From assembly GCF_907163085.1 (NCBI RefSeq), contig NZ_CAJQTX010000007.1:124001-188000 (forward strand): a stretch of DNA of 64,000 nt, read 5' to 3'. The DNA is from Candidatus Accumulibacter sp. ACC003. GTDB lineage: Bacteria > Pseudomonadota > Gammaproteobacteria > Burkholderiales > Rhodocyclaceae. Positions 45,381 through 54,571 of the stretch are shown here, piece after piece (the first letter of the stretch is position 1; the number at the start of each line of letters is the position of its first letter). The notes under the pieces were generated by a model. It was not told the DNA's origin, ran no database searches, and saw only the letters and a list, made by a program, of their open reading frames with translations. The position numbers and the translations under genes are program-made.

Positions 45381-46369
45381 GCAGTCAGAACGAAGATCGC
45401 GAAGATCATGCCGTGAGCAAGCCAGGCGCCAAAGTTGCCGGCGTCAAGGAGCGCGGCGAGCTGAAGACCGCGCGCATTCCGATCAAGATCGTCCCGCAAG
45501 CGCCACAGCGCAAGCCCGACTGGATTCGGGTCAAGGCCGGCAACTCGGCTGGCCGCTTTGGCGAAATCAAGAAGCTGCTGCGCGAACAGAATTTGCATAC
45601 CGTTTGCGAAGAAGCGGCTTGTCCCAATATCGGCGAGTGTTTCGGTCGCGGCACCGCCACGTTCATGATCCTCGGCGACATCTGTACGCGCCGTTGCCCG
45701 TTCTGCGACGTCGGTCATGGCAAGCCGCTGCCGCCCGACGTCAACGAGCCCGCCAATCTCGCCGCTAGCGTGGCCCAGCTCAAGCTGCGCTACGTGGTGA
45801 TTACCAGTGTCGATCGCGACGACCTGCGTGATGGTGGCGCGCAGCACTTCGTCGACGTCATCGGCGCGGTGCGGCAAAGCTCACCGACGACGACCATTGA
45901 GACACTGGTTCCCGATTTTCGCGGGCGTATGGAGATTGCCCTGGAAGTGCTTGGCAAGTCCTTGCCGGACGTCCTCAACCACAACATGGAAACGGTGCCG
46001 CGTCTGTACCGGCAGGCGCGTCCGGGTGCCGACTACGCGCATTCGCTGGCGTTCATGAAAGGCTTCAAGGCGCGCTATCCGCAGATCCCGACCAAATCCG
46101 GGCTGATGGTCGGCCTTGGCGAAAGCGACGACGAGATCCTCGAAGTGCTGCGCGACTTGCGCGCCAATGGCGTCGAAATGCTGACCATCGGCCAGTATCT
46201 CGCGCCCTCCGGCCACCACCTGCCGGTGGCTCGCTACGTCCATCCGGAGGTTTTCAAAATGTACGAGGAAGAGGCCCTGGCGATGGGCTTTAGCGGCGCC
46301 GCCTGCGGACCGATGGTGCGCTCCAGCTACTGGGCCGATGTCCAGGCTGAAAGCGCCGGCGTTGGCTGA
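45377..46369 (+). CDS. lipA: Lipoyl synthase
   Basis: LipA is a radical-SAM enzyme that inserts two sulfurs into octanoyl groups made by LipB. The 330-residue protein has the auxiliary cluster cysteines Cys77, Cys82 and Cys88 ([12 protein letters not shown]) and the radical-SAM CxxxCxxC at Cys103, Cys107, Cys110 (CTRRCPFC). [44 protein letters not shown] and the C-terminal [11 protein letters not shown] fit. It overlaps lipB by four bases (ATGA). A hairpin between it and the convergent membrane-protein gene may end the transcript. Confidence 0.98.
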   Translation: MSSQNEDREDHAVSKPGAKVAGVKERGELKTARIPIKIVPQAPQRKPDWIRVKAGNSAGRFGEIKKLLREQNLHTVCEEAACPNIGECFGRGTATFMILGDICTRRCPFCDVGHGKPLPPDVNEPANLAASVAQLKLRYVVITSVDRDDLRDGGAQHFVDVIGAVRQSSPTTTIETLVPDFRGRMEIALEVLGKSLPDVLNHNMETVPRLYRQARPGADYAHSLAFMKGFKARYPQIPTKSGLMVGLGESDDEILEVLRDLRANGVEMLTIGQYLAPSGHHLPVARYVHPEVFKMYEEEALAMGFSGAACGPMVRSSYWADVQAESAGVG

Positions 46370-46413
46370 TGAACGCGTCCGGTGGCGGCTTGTCGGTTGC
46401 TCCGCGGCCGCGC

Positions 46414-46442
46414 CGCCGGCAGGCGAGCGAGCTCTGCCGGCG
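46414..46442. terminator. Convergent hairpin after lipA
   Basis: CGCCGGCAG pairs perfectly with CTGCCGGCG around an 11-base loop, in the gap between lipA and the convergent membrane-protein gene. No T-run on either strand. Confidence 0.45.
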
Positions 46443-46443
46443 A

Positions 46444-46962
46444 TCAGTTGTAACGGACGAAGCGCGCCGGATATTGCGCCGTGGCCCAGGCCATGAACAG
46501 ATACTTGACCGTCTTGCCGATCGCCACGGCGACCAGGATGCCCGGCGACGAGACGTTGGCCAGGGCGCAGAAGAGCAGGGCGGGCGTCTGCGGCATTGGC
46601 GATCCGGCAATGATCAGGATCGCCAGCAGGCCCCAGCTTTGCAGCCATTCGCTGGCCAAGCGCCAGACTTCCGTGGTTTGCAGTTCGGGGTAGCGCGCGA
46701 GGACCAGGTCGCTGCCCAGATACTGAAAGATCTCGACCAGCGCGGCCGCCCCGAAGCCGCTGGCGACGCCACAGAGCACGGCCAGGTTTGCCCAGCGCCG
46801 AGGCGCCAGCAAGACCGCCGGAATCAGCACGGCGACGAAGGGAAAACTGAAGGTGATGGTGGTCACAAAGGCGATCAGCGCCACCACCAGCGCATAGTAG
46901 CGATGGCCGACGCTGCGCATCAACAGGCGCCGCAACCAGTCTGGGAGCAGGTGTGTCTTCAT
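46444..46962 (-). CDS. YqaA-like small inner-membrane protein
   Basis: A 172-residue membrane protein with about four hydrophobic helices (YYALVVALIAFVTTITFSFP; VLIPAVLLAPRRWANLAVLC; LAILIIAGSPMPQTPALLFC; GILVAVAIGKTVKYLFMAW). The SPMPQTPA turn and the GKTVKYLF helix are like the VTT/DedA-related YqaA family, whose members are implicated in lipid or membrane homeostasis. ATG 46962 is the first Met after an Arg/Ala-rich lead. The assignment is by pattern and could be another VTT subfamily. Confidence 0.72.
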   Translation of the reverse strand: MKTHLLPDWLRRLLMRSVGHRYYALVVALIAFVTTITFSFPFVAVLIPAVLLAPRRWANLAVLCGVASGFGAAALVEIFQYLGSDLVLARYPELQTTEVWRLASEWLQSWGLLAILIIAGSPMPQTPALLFCALANVSSPGILVAVAIGKTVKYLFMAWATAQYPARFVRYN

Positions 46963-47588
46963 CGTACAGGCCCTCCTGGTCGCTGCCCGTGCTGCCTTGG
47001 CCATGCGTTGGAGCAAGCGCTGCTATCGCTACGGCGCCACTTCGATCGTCGCACGGCTTGTGCCGGCGTCCGCGGGCAGGCTATCCTTAGGCGCTCGCGC
47101 CGCTGCGGGTAGGCAAATCTCACCGAGGATATCCTGCGCATGTGTTGTACCGTACAAATAGTCGCCATTGTATGCGCGCCGCTCGGCGTTAAACACGGCG
47201 GGACGCCTGGCGGCGGCAATCTGTTTGGCCAGGCGAACACCCTGGCCCGCAAAGTCTGCGCCGGACAAGCCGCCGGGCTTTGCGGCGTGCTCGATCAGCA
47301 AGAGTTCGGTCGTGAACGCTAGCTCACCAAGACGGCACACGCCAGCGCCTGGCTGTCGATCAAGCCGCCGACGCGGGCGACTGGCGGCGACTTTGCCGGC
47401 GCTGGCTGGCAGCTGCTGGCTTGCGGCGTCATTGGCAAGTCAGCGGCGGCGCCTGTGCCGGCCGACACGGCTTGTTTCTGGCGGTGCGGCGAACAGGCTT
47501 TGGTCAATTGGCCGGCTATTGCGGCTTGCCGATCAGCGTATCGCGCAAGGCGTTTGGCGCTGCTGGCCACCGTGAGGAGTTCTGCGTC
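46963..47588. other. Long region without a convincing gene
   Basis: About 625 bases between the YqaA-like gene and the RlpA-like gene. A minus-strand frame of 103 codons (47029-47340) and overlapping plus- and minus-strand frames (47168-47575, 47319-47570) exist, but none has a recognised product or good ribosome site. The last 20 bases hold GAGGAG, the ribosome site of the next gene. The stretch may contain a decayed gene. Confidence 0.5.
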
Positions 47589-48119
47589 TTGAAGCTGCTA
47601 CTGGCCTTGTTGGCCTCAGCGCTGTCCGGACTGGCGCTGGGTGAATCGGCTTCGACGCTCTACAAGGCGAGCGATTGGCCGGATACGCCGACGGTCGTTG
47701 CCGGTCGCGCGAGCTTTTACGGAAAGCGATTCACCGGCCGGAAGACGGCCTCCGGCAAGCATTTCCATCACGAAGACGTTTCGGCGGCAAGCAACCGCTT
47801 TCCCCTCGGCACAATGGTCGCCGTTCGTCGCCCCTCTTCTGCCTTGTGCATCGTCGTCCGGATCAACGACCGGATGGGGCGCGGCGGGCGCGTGATTGAC
47901 CTGTCACGGGCCGCGGCCGAGAAGCTGGGAATGATTGAGGTGGGCGTCACCGACGTCGAAATCGTCCGCCTGCCGAAACCACTGATCGGTCACGAACGTG
48001 CTTGCACGCTGGCCTTCGCGCCGCCGGTTCGGCTCCCTGCTGCCGAGGGGCTGGTGGCCGACAGTGACGGCGACGCGTTCTCTGCCGACAGCCTTGCGGG
48101 TGGCGTTGGCGTCCGCTGA
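47589..48119 (+). CDS. RlpA-like double-psi beta-barrel protein (no SPOR domain)
   Basis: A 176-residue exported protein: signal peptide (LLLALLASALSGLALGESAS) then a double-psi beta-barrel (about residues 40-130) with GRASFYGKRFTGRKTASGKH, FPLGTMVAVRR, CIVVRINDRMGRGGRVIDLS and AAEKLGMIEVG. This is the RlpA catalytic-type fold with the conserved Asp in NDR. Unlike the rlpA product at 40 kb, it has neither a lipobox nor a SPOR domain, so it should be soluble in the periplasm and not septum-targeted by the usual route. TTG 47589 is chosen because GAGGAG lies ten bases upstream. A loose C-terminal tail follows the barrel. Confidence 0.82.
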   Translation: MKLLLALLASALSGLALGESASTLYKASDWPDTPTVVAGRASFYGKRFTGRKTASGKHFHHEDVSAASNRFPLGTMVAVRRPSSALCIVVRINDRMGRGGRVIDLSRAAAEKLGMIEVGVTDVEIVRLPKPLIGHERACTLAFAPPVRLPAAEGLVADSDGDAFSADSLAGGVGVR

Positions 48120-48254
48120 CGCCGGCAGCTGATTCAGCGTGGACGTGCGCACTGTTCGAGCTTGCCAAGCCGCCGTTGACCTGGCCTGGCAAACTCGGGA
48201 ATACTGCTCCGCGGGGTGTCCGCCCGGCGATCCGGGCCAGGGAGGGAGGTGAGC

Positions 48255-49451
48255 ATGGTGACGAACGAGGCGGCGACCGACGAGCCCAACGACAGTGGCC
48301 CGGAGCAGAACAGTGAAGCGCCCCGCGGCAAAAAATCGGTCACCCTGTCGGGCGTGCTGGCCGGCGACACGGCGATTTGTTCGGTCGGGCGTACCGGCAA
48401 CGACCTGCATTATCGCGGCTACGATGTCATTGCCCTCGCCGAGCATGCAACCTTCGAGGAAGTGGCGTACCTGCTGCTCTACGGGCGCTTGCCCAGTTTG
48501 ACGCAACTCAACCAGTACCGGAAGAAACTCAAGACGCTGCGCGGCTTGCCGGTGCGGCTCAGGCCGGTGCTGGAAAACCTGCCGGCGTCGGCGCACCCGA
48601 TGGACGTCCTGCGCACGGGTTGCTCGGCCCTGGGAACGATCTTGCCGGAAGCGCAGGATCATAATCCCGGCGCTGCCCGCGAGATCGCCGACCGGCTGAT
48701 TGCCAGCTTCGGGTCGATGTTGCTCTACTGGTACCACTGGTCGCACAACGGCCGGCGCATCGAAACCGAGACCGACGATCCGTCGATCGCCGCGCACTTC
48801 CTCCACCTGTTGTCCGGCAAGGCGCCGTCGGCGCTACACGCCAGCAGCCTCGACCGCTCGCTGGTGCTCTACGCCGAGCACGAGTTCAACGCCTCGACCT
48901 TTACGGCGCGGACGATTACCGGGACCGGTGCCGACCTCTACGCGGCGCTCAGCGGCGCCATCGGCGCGTTGAGCGGCCGACGACACGGTGGCGCCAACGA
49001 GGTCGCTTTCGAGATTCAGAGCCGCTACAACGACCCGCAGCAGGCCGAGCAGGACATCTGTCGGCGGCTGGCCGGACGCGAGATCATTATCGGTTTCGGC
49101 CACCCGCTTTACACCATCGCCGACCCGCGCAGCAAGGTGATCCGCGCCGTCGCCCAGCAACTGTGCAGTGACGGCGACAATCGCGTCCTGTTCGACATCG
49201 CCAGTCGCATCGAGGAGGTGATGTGGGAACAGAAAAAGATGTTTCCCAATGTCGACTGGTTCTCGGCCGTCGTCTATCACATGCTGGCGGTGCCGACGCC
49301 GATGTTTACGCCTTTGTTCGTCATCGCCCGCACCAGCGGTTGGGCTGCGCACGTCATCGAGCAACGTATCGACGGAAAGCTGATCCGTCCGTCGGCCAAC
49401 TACGTCGGTCCCGAGGTGCAGGACTTCATTCCGCTGGCGCAACGTCGCTAA
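48255..49451 (+). CDS. prpC: 2-methylcitrate synthase
   Basis: PrpC condenses propionyl-CoA with oxaloacetate in the methylcitrate cycle. The 398-residue citrate-synthase-fold protein has the PrpC-type start [20 protein letters not shown] and [10 protein letters not shown], and catalytic residues His244 ([10 protein letters not shown]), His283 (IIGFGHPLY) and Asp334 (NVDWFSAVV). [15 protein letters not shown] is also typical. ATG 48255 has GGAGGGAGG just upstream; the first 25 residues are a charged, low-conservation tail. Citrate synthase activity is possible too, but the motifs favour PrpC, and prpD follows on the same strand after 303 bases. No prpB or acnD/acnM is in the window. Confidence 0.92.
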   Translation: MVTNEAATDEPNDSGPEQNSEAPRGKKSVTLSGVLAGDTAICSVGRTGNDLHYRGYDVIALAEHATFEEVAYLLLYGRLPSLTQLNQYRKKLKTLRGLPVRLRPVLENLPASAHPMDVLRTGCSALGTILPEAQDHNPGAAREIADRLIASFGSMLLYWYHWSHNGRRIETETDDPSIAAHFLHLLSGKAPSALHASSLDRSLVLYAEHEFNASTFTARTITGTGADLYAALSGAIGALSGRRHGGANEVAFEIQSRYNDPQQAEQDICRRLAGREIIIGFGHPLYTIADPRSKVIRAVAQQLCSDGDNRVLFDIASRIEEVMWEQKKMFPNVDWFSAVVYHMLAVPTPMFTPLFVIARTSGWAAHVIEQRIDGKLIRPSANYVGPEVQDFIPLAQRR

Positions 49452-49498
49452 CGGTCATGACATGTTGAGATACCCCAGATCATAAAGTTATGACCGTT
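49450..49498. repeat. Long inverted repeat after prpC
   Basis: AACGGTCATGAC (49450-49461) and GTTATGACCGTT (49487-49498) pair over 12 bases with one mismatch around a 25-base loop, starting at the prpC stop codon. It could be a terminator without T-run, an operator or part of a repeat. Confidence 0.5.
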
Positions 49499-49519
49499 TC
49501 CCTCTCACTTGCAGTGCGC

Positions 49520-49541
49520 ATTCCGGCTTGCACGCCGGAAT
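49520..49541. repeat. Perfect 8-bp hairpin
   Basis: ATTCCGGC and GCCGGAAT flank TTGCAC. Possible RNA processing or termination signal between prpC and prpD. Confidence 0.5.
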
Positions 49542-49580
49542 CGTTCGCCGGGCAGGGAGCAGGCTCCCTGAATTCCCCGC

Positions 49581-49618
49581 CTCACCCCTGGCCCTTCTCC
49601 CGCAGGGGGAGACGGGAG
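49581..49618. repeat. Dispersed C/G-tract intergenic repeat
   Basis: CTCACCCCTGGCCCTTCTCC followed by GCAGGGGGAGACGGGAG resembles a common proteobacterial intergenic repeat with a CTCCC-GCAG-GGGGAG hairpin. Recognised by pattern only. Confidence 0.55.
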
Positions 49619-49754
49619 TTTCGTGAGTCGCTTGCGCGACTTTCACATTAAGGCTTACCGGATGCCGACTGGCGAAAGCGAGCTGGCCAGCGGCCGTTGG
49701 CCTGGCGCGCTCGACTCGGCGGCCCGGTAGGCCAGAAACGCAGGAGCAGTAAGG

Positions 49755-51197
49755 ATGTCATCGCCAATTCCAGACGCCCGCCCCGAGCCCGATCAGGTCC
49801 TGGTCGATATCGCCGACTACGTTCTGGATTTCCGGATCGAGTCGAGCGCGGCCTTCAATACCGCGCGCTATTGCCTGATCGACGCGCTCGGCTGCGCTCT
49901 CGAAGCGCTGCGCTACCCCGCCTGCGTCAAACTGCTCGGGCCGCTGGTCCCGGGCACCGTCGTGCCACACGGTGCCCGCGTTCCCGGCACCGACTTTGCG
50001 CTCGACCCGGTGCAGGCAGCGTTCAACATCGGCACGCTGATCCGCTGGCTCGACTTCAACGACACCTGGCTGGCTGCCGAATGGGGTCATCCTTCGGACA
50101 ATCTCGGCGGTATTCTGGCCACCGCCGATTTCTTGTCGAGAACGCGCGTCGCCGCCGGTCAGCCGCCGCTGCAAATGCGGCTGGTGCTCGAAGCAATGAT
50201 CAAGGCCTACGAGATTCAGGGCGTGCTGGCACTCGAGAACAGCTTCAATCGCGTCGGCCTGGATCACGTCGTGCTCGTCAAGGTGGCCAGCGCGGCGGTG
50301 TGCACCTGGCTGCTGGGCGGCGACCGGCAGCAGATCATCAACGCCGTGTCGCAGGCTTTTGTCGACGGCCAGCCGCTGCGCACCTACCGGCACGCGCCGA
50401 ATACCGGCTCGCGGAAATCCTGGGCGGCCGGCGACGCGACGGCCCGCGGCGTGCTCTTGGCGCTGTTCTCGGTCCGGGGCGAAATGGGCTATCCGACCGC
50501 GCTGACCGCGACGACCTGGGGTTTCTACGACGCCCTGTTCAAGGGACAGGCCTTTCGCCGGTCGCGACCGTACGGCAGCTACGTGATCGAGAACGTACTC
50601 TTCAAGATCAGTTTCCCGGCCGAGTTTCACGCCCAGACGGCGATCGAGTGTGCCGTCGAACTGCATCCGCAGATGCTCGGACGCCTGGACAGCATCGCCA
50701 AGGTCGTCATTCGCACGCATGAGTCGGCGCTGCGGATCATCGACAAGCAGGGGCCACTGCACAATCCCGCCGATCGCGACCACTGTCTGCAGTACATGGT
50801 CGCCTTCGCGCTGATCGAAGGGCAGCTGAGCGCCGCCGCCTACGAGGACGAAGCCGCGGCGGACCCACGCATCGACGTGCTGCGCGCCAGGATCGAGGTC
50901 GTCGAAGAAGCCGCTTTTTCCGCCGACTACCTGGACCCGGCCAAGCGCTCGATCGCCAACGCCGTGCAGGTCTTCTTCGCCGACGGAACGTGCAGTGAAG
51001 AACTCCTGGTCGAATACCCGCTGGGCCACCGCCGTCGCCGCGCCGAAGGGATTCCGGTACTGCTCGAAAAATTCCGCAAACATCTCGCGCGCCACTTTTC
51101 GCCGGCGCGGCAAGCGGCGATCATCGACTCGTCACTCGACGTGCGCGGTCTCGGCTCGTTGGCGGTGAACACTTACCTTGACCACTATCTGCCCTGA
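49755..51197 (+). CDS. prpD: 2-methylcitrate dehydratase
   Basis: PrpD dehydrates 2-methylcitrate to 2-methylaconitate. The 480-residue protein is typical of the MmgE/PrpD family: [100 protein letters not shown] and the C-terminal [18 protein letters not shown]. Length matches E. coli PrpD (483). It lies 303 bases after prpC on the same strand, separated by repeats, so it may be co-transcribed or have its own promoter. ATG 49755 follows GCAGGAGCAGTAAGG. Confidence 0.95.
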   Translation: MSSPIPDARPEPDQVLVDIADYVLDFRIESSAAFNTARYCLIDALGCALEALRYPACVKLLGPLVPGTVVPHGARVPGTDFALDPVQAAFNIGTLIRWLDFNDTWLAAEWGHPSDNLGGILATADFLSRTRVAAGQPPLQMRLVLEAMIKAYEIQGVLALENSFNRVGLDHVVLVKVASAAVCTWLLGGDRQQIINAVSQAFVDGQPLRTYRHAPNTGSRKSWAAGDATARGVLLALFSVRGEMGYPTALTATTWGFYDALFKGQAFRRSRPYGSYVIENVLFKISFPAEFHAQTAIECAVELHPQMLGRLDSIAKVVIRTHESALRIIDKQGPLHNPADRDHCLQYMVAFALIEGQLSAAAYEDEAAADPRIDVLRARIEVVEEAAFSADYLDPAKRSIANAVQVFFADGTCSEELLVEYPLGHRRRRAEGIPVLLEKFRKHLARHFSPARQAAIIDSSLDVRGLGSLAVNTYLDHYLP

Positions 51198-51287
51198 TTC
51201 CCGCCGGCACCGTTGCCGATGGGCACCGGCAGGGACTGAAGGCGCTGCCGGCGGCAAGCCTGTGCACCAACCCGGGGAGGGAATGAC

Positions 51288-51473
51288 ATGAGAGGAAACT
51301 TCGGCGCCAGTGCGCTGATCGTCGTCGGTGTGCTGGCGCTGGCGATCAACTTGGGGATCATCGACGTCGATCTGGCGCAGCTGCTGCGTACCTGGTGGCC
51401 GCTGCTGCTGATCGTTCTCGGCGTCGGCGTCTTTCTTGCTCCGGGGACCGAGCAGCGCAAGAAACCCGATTAG
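51288..51473 (+). CDS. Small two-helix membrane protein (LiaI/LiaF-TM-like)
   Basis: A 61-residue protein: FGASALIVVGVLALAINLGI forms the first membrane helix, WWPLLLIVLGVGVFLAP the second, joined by IDVDLAQLLRTW. This is the short transmembrane module found at the N-terminus of LiaF-like and DUF5668 proteins. GGGGAGGGAATGAC just before ATG 51288 is a very good ribosome site, which supports a real gene. Function unknown; perhaps envelope stress. Confidence 0.75.
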   Translation: MRGNFGASALIVVGVLALAINLGIIDVDLAQLLRTWWPLLLIVLGVGVFLAPGTEQRKKPD

Positions 51474-51787
51474 CGGCGGCCACCACGCCGCCGGCGCTTG
51501 CCGGAAAAGGACGTGCCGGATTGCGCTCTTGCGCTTCGCGTCAGGGTCGCACCCGTGAGCGATCGTCGTGTAATTCGCGGCGTAATCATGAGCACACGCG
51601 AACGGTAGTGCTCGCGGATTCCAGTTCGCGAGGTCCCTCGCATCGGGCAGCGCGCCCACGCTCCCTGGCGCTGCTCCTGACGGCGATTCCAGCGGCCTGG
51701 CCGGAGGTGCTTGCGAAGCGTCCTGCGTCAGGCGCTGGCAGGGTTTTGCCAGGGTCTGTGGTCGCCGTCCGGGTATAATCGCGAGCG
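51474..51787. other. Intergenic region upstream of pssA
   Basis: About 310 bases with no supported gene. It has short GC-rich palindromes and, at its right end, a TATAAT box (51774-51779). Confidence 0.5.
51774..51779 (+). promoter_or_regulatory. Candidate -10 box for pssA
   Basis: A perfect TATAAT in GGGTATAATCGCGAGCGGTG. It lies only eight bases before the GTG at 51788, so a transcript from it would be leaderless or would use a later start codon (ATG 51839). A -35 at normal spacing is not visible. Confidence 0.4.
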
Positions 51788-53212
51788 GTGAAAAAGACTC
51801 CCGAACCTCGTTCCAGAACGGCTGCCTTCCTGGCGGCGATGCGCCGCTTGCGCGGTCGCGGCGATGGCGCGACCGGGCCGGCGCTGGACGTTCTGCCGTG
51901 CATTCCGGTGGCCGCTGAAGACGTCCGTACCCTGGCTGGTCCGGAAGACTTCCGCGAGACGCTGTTGCAGTTGATTGCCGGCGCTCGCCAGCGAATTCTG
52001 CTGAGCGCGCTTTATCTGCAGGATGACGACGCGGGCCGGCAGGTACTGGCGGCCTTGTATGCGGCCAGGAGTGCCCGGCCGGAGTTGCAGATCGCCGTAT
52101 TCGTCGATTGGCACCGCGCACAGCGGGGGCTGATTGGCCAGGCGGCGAGCGCCGGCAACGCCGCCTTATATACCGAAATGGCGGTACGTCTCGGCGCCGG
52201 CGTGCCGGTTTACGGAGTGCCGGTGCACCGGCGGGAATTGCTGGGTGTGATGCATCTCAAGGGCTTCGTGGTCGATGGCGTGGTGCTCTATAGCGGCGCC
52301 AGCATCAACGACGTTTATCTGTATCGACAGCAGCGCTATCGCCTCGATCGCTACCATTTGCTTGCCAGCCGTCCGCTCGCCGACAGCCTGGCCGCCTTGC
52401 TGACCGACGTCGTGCAACCCGACCCGGCCGTTGGTCGCCTCGATACGGTCGCCAGACCCAAGACGGCTGCGCTTCGCCCGGCGATCGTCAAGTTCCGCCG
52501 GATCCTGGCGGCGAGCAGCTATCCGATGGCTGCGGCTGCGGCTGCGATCGGCGATCGGCAGGTCGGGATCACGCCGCTACTGGGCCTGGGTGGCCGAGAA
52601 AACGCGCTCAATGCCGTCATTCTGCAGTTGATCGCGCGTGCGACGCGACGCCTGGTGCTGTTTACACCGTATTTCAACCTGCCTGGCGCCGTTCGCCGGG
52701 CGATCGACGCCAAGATCAGGCAGCAGCAATGCCGGCTGACCATCGTCGTCGGCGACAAGACGGCCAACGATTACTACATCCCGGCCGATCGGCCTTTCTC
52801 GACGATTGGCGCGCTGCCCTACCTCTACGAGGCCAACCTGCGCCGTTTCTGCAAGACGCATCAGAGCGCCGTCGACCTGGGTTTGCTCGATCTGCACGTC
52901 TGGCGCCATGAGCAGCACAGCTTTCACTTGAAGGGGCTGCTGGTCGACGACGATTACGTGCTGCTCACCGGCAGCAACGTCAATCCACGCGCCTGGCGCC
53001 TGGACCTCGAGAACGGCCTGCTGATCCATGATCCACAGGGCTGCCTGCTTGAGCAGAACCGAGTCGAGCTTGAGCGCATTCTGGCGAACACCCGGCGCCT
53101 CGATCACCATCAGGCGCTCGACGCTGTTGCCACCTACCCCTTGCCCGTCCAGCGGCTGCTCAAACGTCTGGCGCATAGCCGCGCCGACCACCTGGTCAAT
53201 CAGCTGCTCTGA
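51788..53212 (+). CDS. pssA: CDP-diacylglycerol-serine O-phosphatidyltransferase (PLD type)
   Basis: PssA makes phosphatidylserine, the precursor of phosphatidylethanolamine. The protein is of the phospholipase D-like enterobacterial type: PEDFRETLLQLIAGARQRIL, VFVDWHRAQRGLIG, first HKD motif H156-x-K158-x4-D163 (MHLKGFVVDGVVLYSGASIN), LFTPYFNLPGAVRR, VGDKTANDYYIPADRPF, ALPYLYEANLRRF, second HKD near residue 379 (FHLKGLLVDDDYVLLTGSN), NPRAWRLDLENGLLIHDP. From GTG 51788 it has 474 residues, about 20 more than E. coli PssA; ATG 51839 (457 residues) fits the family and the -10 box better. It stands alone and ends against the ccm operon. Confidence 0.93.
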   Translation: MKKTPEPRSRTAAFLAAMRRLRGRGDGATGPALDVLPCIPVAAEDVRTLAGPEDFRETLLQLIAGARQRILLSALYLQDDDAGRQVLAALYAARSARPELQIAVFVDWHRAQRGLIGQAASAGNAALYTEMAVRLGAGVPVYGVPVHRRELLGVMHLKGFVVDGVVLYSGASINDVYLYRQQRYRLDRYHLLASRPLADSLAALLTDVVQPDPAVGRLDTVARPKTAALRPAIVKFRRILAASSYPMAAAAAAIGDRQVGITPLLGLGGRENALNAVILQLIARATRRLVLFTPYFNLPGAVRRAIDAKIRQQQCRLTIVVGDKTANDYYIPADRPFSTIGALPYLYEANLRRFCKTHQSAVDLGLLDLHVWRHEQHSFHLKGLLVDDDYVLLTGSNVNPRAWRLDLENGLLIHDPQGCLLEQNRVELERILANTRRLDHHQALDAVATYPLPVQRLLKRLAHSRADHLVNQLL

Positions 53213-53235
53213 TCACCCTGGATTGATACCGCTAT

Positions 53236-53254
53236 CGCCGGCCAAAGGCCGGCG
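53236..53254. terminator. Hairpin between pssA and ccmI
   Basis: CGCCGGCC-AAA-GGCCGGCG, an eight-base perfect stem with an AAA loop, in the 138-base gap between convergent genes. No T-run, so perhaps a Rho-assisted or processing site. Confidence 0.45.
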
Positions 53255-53350
53255 CCTAGCTTCCGCCGACCCTGGCCGAGTTCAGGCCAGGCCTTGCGCG
53301 CGCCTGGCCGATGCCGCTAGAAGCTGTCGGGTGAACGCGACGTGCAGCAC

Positions 53351-54571
53351 TCAGGGCTGGACCTGGTCGATCAACACGCGCAGGCCCTGGCTGCCAGGCT
53401 TGACGCCGCGCAGCGTCCCGTACAGGTCACCGCTTGAAGTTTGCGCCTTGCCGGCCTTGGCGACGCGCGCCTCGATGCTGACGGTATTGAAATCGGAGAT
53501 CTTCTTGCCGCCAGCCAGCGCCATCGAGTCGTCGAAGCGGAAGCGCAGCGGCAGGTCGCCAACCCTTGCCCGCGTTGCCGCCAGCGGCATGCGCGGCCCT
53601 TCTTCGGCGCGCGCAAAGACGAACAGCACGTCATCCGGACTGGCGCGCTCGGCGAGCTGGCCACTCAGCGTGACTTCGCCGCTGACCGCGCCACCGACGG
53701 CGCCAGCGCTGGCGGTACTGGTGCTTGCTTTGCCACCGCCGCTTGCCGCGGCGATCTGGCGCGCGCGGTCGACCGCGGCTTCGAGCGCCATGGCTTCTTC
53801 CGAGCCGGGTTCGACTAGCGTCAACAAGCGTTGCCAGTACGCGGCCGCGGCGGCGAAGTCCTCTCGGTCGGCTGCGGCGGCGCCAGCCAGCAAGAGCGCT
53901 TGCGGTTCATTCGGATCGATTTTGAGCGCCTGTTCGATCAACGCCGTTGGTTTGCCCTTCAGGCCAGCGCCTGTCGAGCGGCTGAGGACGTCGGCGTAGT
54001 CGGCGAGCAATGCCGGATCGTGATCGACCAGCGCACCGGCGCGAGCGTAGGCCTCGGCCGCCTGGGGAAAGCGCTCAAGCACCCTGTATGAACGCGCCAG
54101 CATCAGCCAGCCCTGGCTGTCGTCGGGGTTCTGCCGCAGTTTTTCGACCAGCCCGGCGACCATTCCCTCGATCTGTTGCGGCGTGATCCGCGCCTGTCGT
54201 TGCAGCGGGTCCAGCGCTTGTTGATTGCCGAGCAGGGCGTAGCCGGCAGCAGCGGCGAGCGGGATGATCAGCAGCAGGGCGAAGGCTGTCTTGCCGCCGG
54301 CGCTGGCGCTGGTCGGTACGCTGGCGGGTACTTGCAGCTCATCGAGTAGACGACGCTGCAACTCCTGGTGGGCCTGCGCAAAGTCGTCTTCGGCGAGCGA
54401 GCCGTCGCGGCGCTCGCGTTCGAGCTCGCCGAGCTGGTCGCGAAAAATGGCCAGGTTTGCTTCGCGGCGGTCGGCCGCAGCCGACGGTCGTGGCGCCCGC
54501 AGCAGCGGCGGCAAGAGAATGGCCAGGACGGCGACGACAAGCAGCGCCGCAGCGATGAGAAAAGCGGTCAT
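53351..54571 (-). CDS. ccmI: Cytochrome c maturation protein CcmI
   Basis: CcmI chaperones apocytochrome c to the heme ligation complex. The 406-residue protein has an N-terminal membrane helix (AFLIAAALLVVAVLAILLPPL), the CcmI-type RREANLAIFRDQLGELERER segment, a second helix (TAFALLLIIPLAAAAGYALL) and then a periplasmic TPR domain (GWLMLARSYRVLERFPQAAE; YADVLSRSTG) and a C-terminal beta domain from about residue 290 (GEVTLSGQLAERASPDDVLF). It is the last gene of the ccm operon and overlaps ccmH by four bases. Confidence 0.92.
   Translation of the reverse strand: MTAFLIAAALLVVAVLAILLPPLLRAPRPSAAADRREANLAIFRDQLGELERERRDGSLAEDDFAQAHQELQRRLLDELQVPASVPTSASAGGKTAFALLLIIPLAAAAGYALLGNQQALDPLQRQARITPQQIEGMVAGLVEKLRQNPDDSQGWLMLARSYRVLERFPQAAEAYARAGALVDHDPALLADYADVLSRSTGAGLKGKPTALIEQALKIDPNEPQALLLAGAAAADREDFAAAAAYWQRLLTLVEPGSEEAMALEAAVDRARQIAAASGGGKASTSTASAGAVGGAVSGEVTLSGQLAERASPDDVLFVFARAEEGPRMPLAATRARVGDLPLRFRFDDSMALAGGKKISDFNTVSIEARVAKAGKAQTSSGDLYGTLRGVKPGSQGLRVLIDQVQP

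Larger units (their letters stand above)
49452..49754. other. Repeat-rich gap between prpC and prpD
   Basis: No gene is seen. The gap is filled with inverted repeats: 49450-49498, a perfect hairpin ATTCCGGC-TTGCAC-GCCGGAAT at 49520-49541, GGGAG-CAGG-CTCCC near 49555-49568, and a dispersed repeat at 49581-49618. A ribosome site is not obvious before prpD. Confidence 0.6.

Noticed and set aside
47029-47340. 103-residue minus-strand protein
   Set aside because: No ribosome site, no family and overlap with other short frames; kept only as a note in the gene-poor entry.
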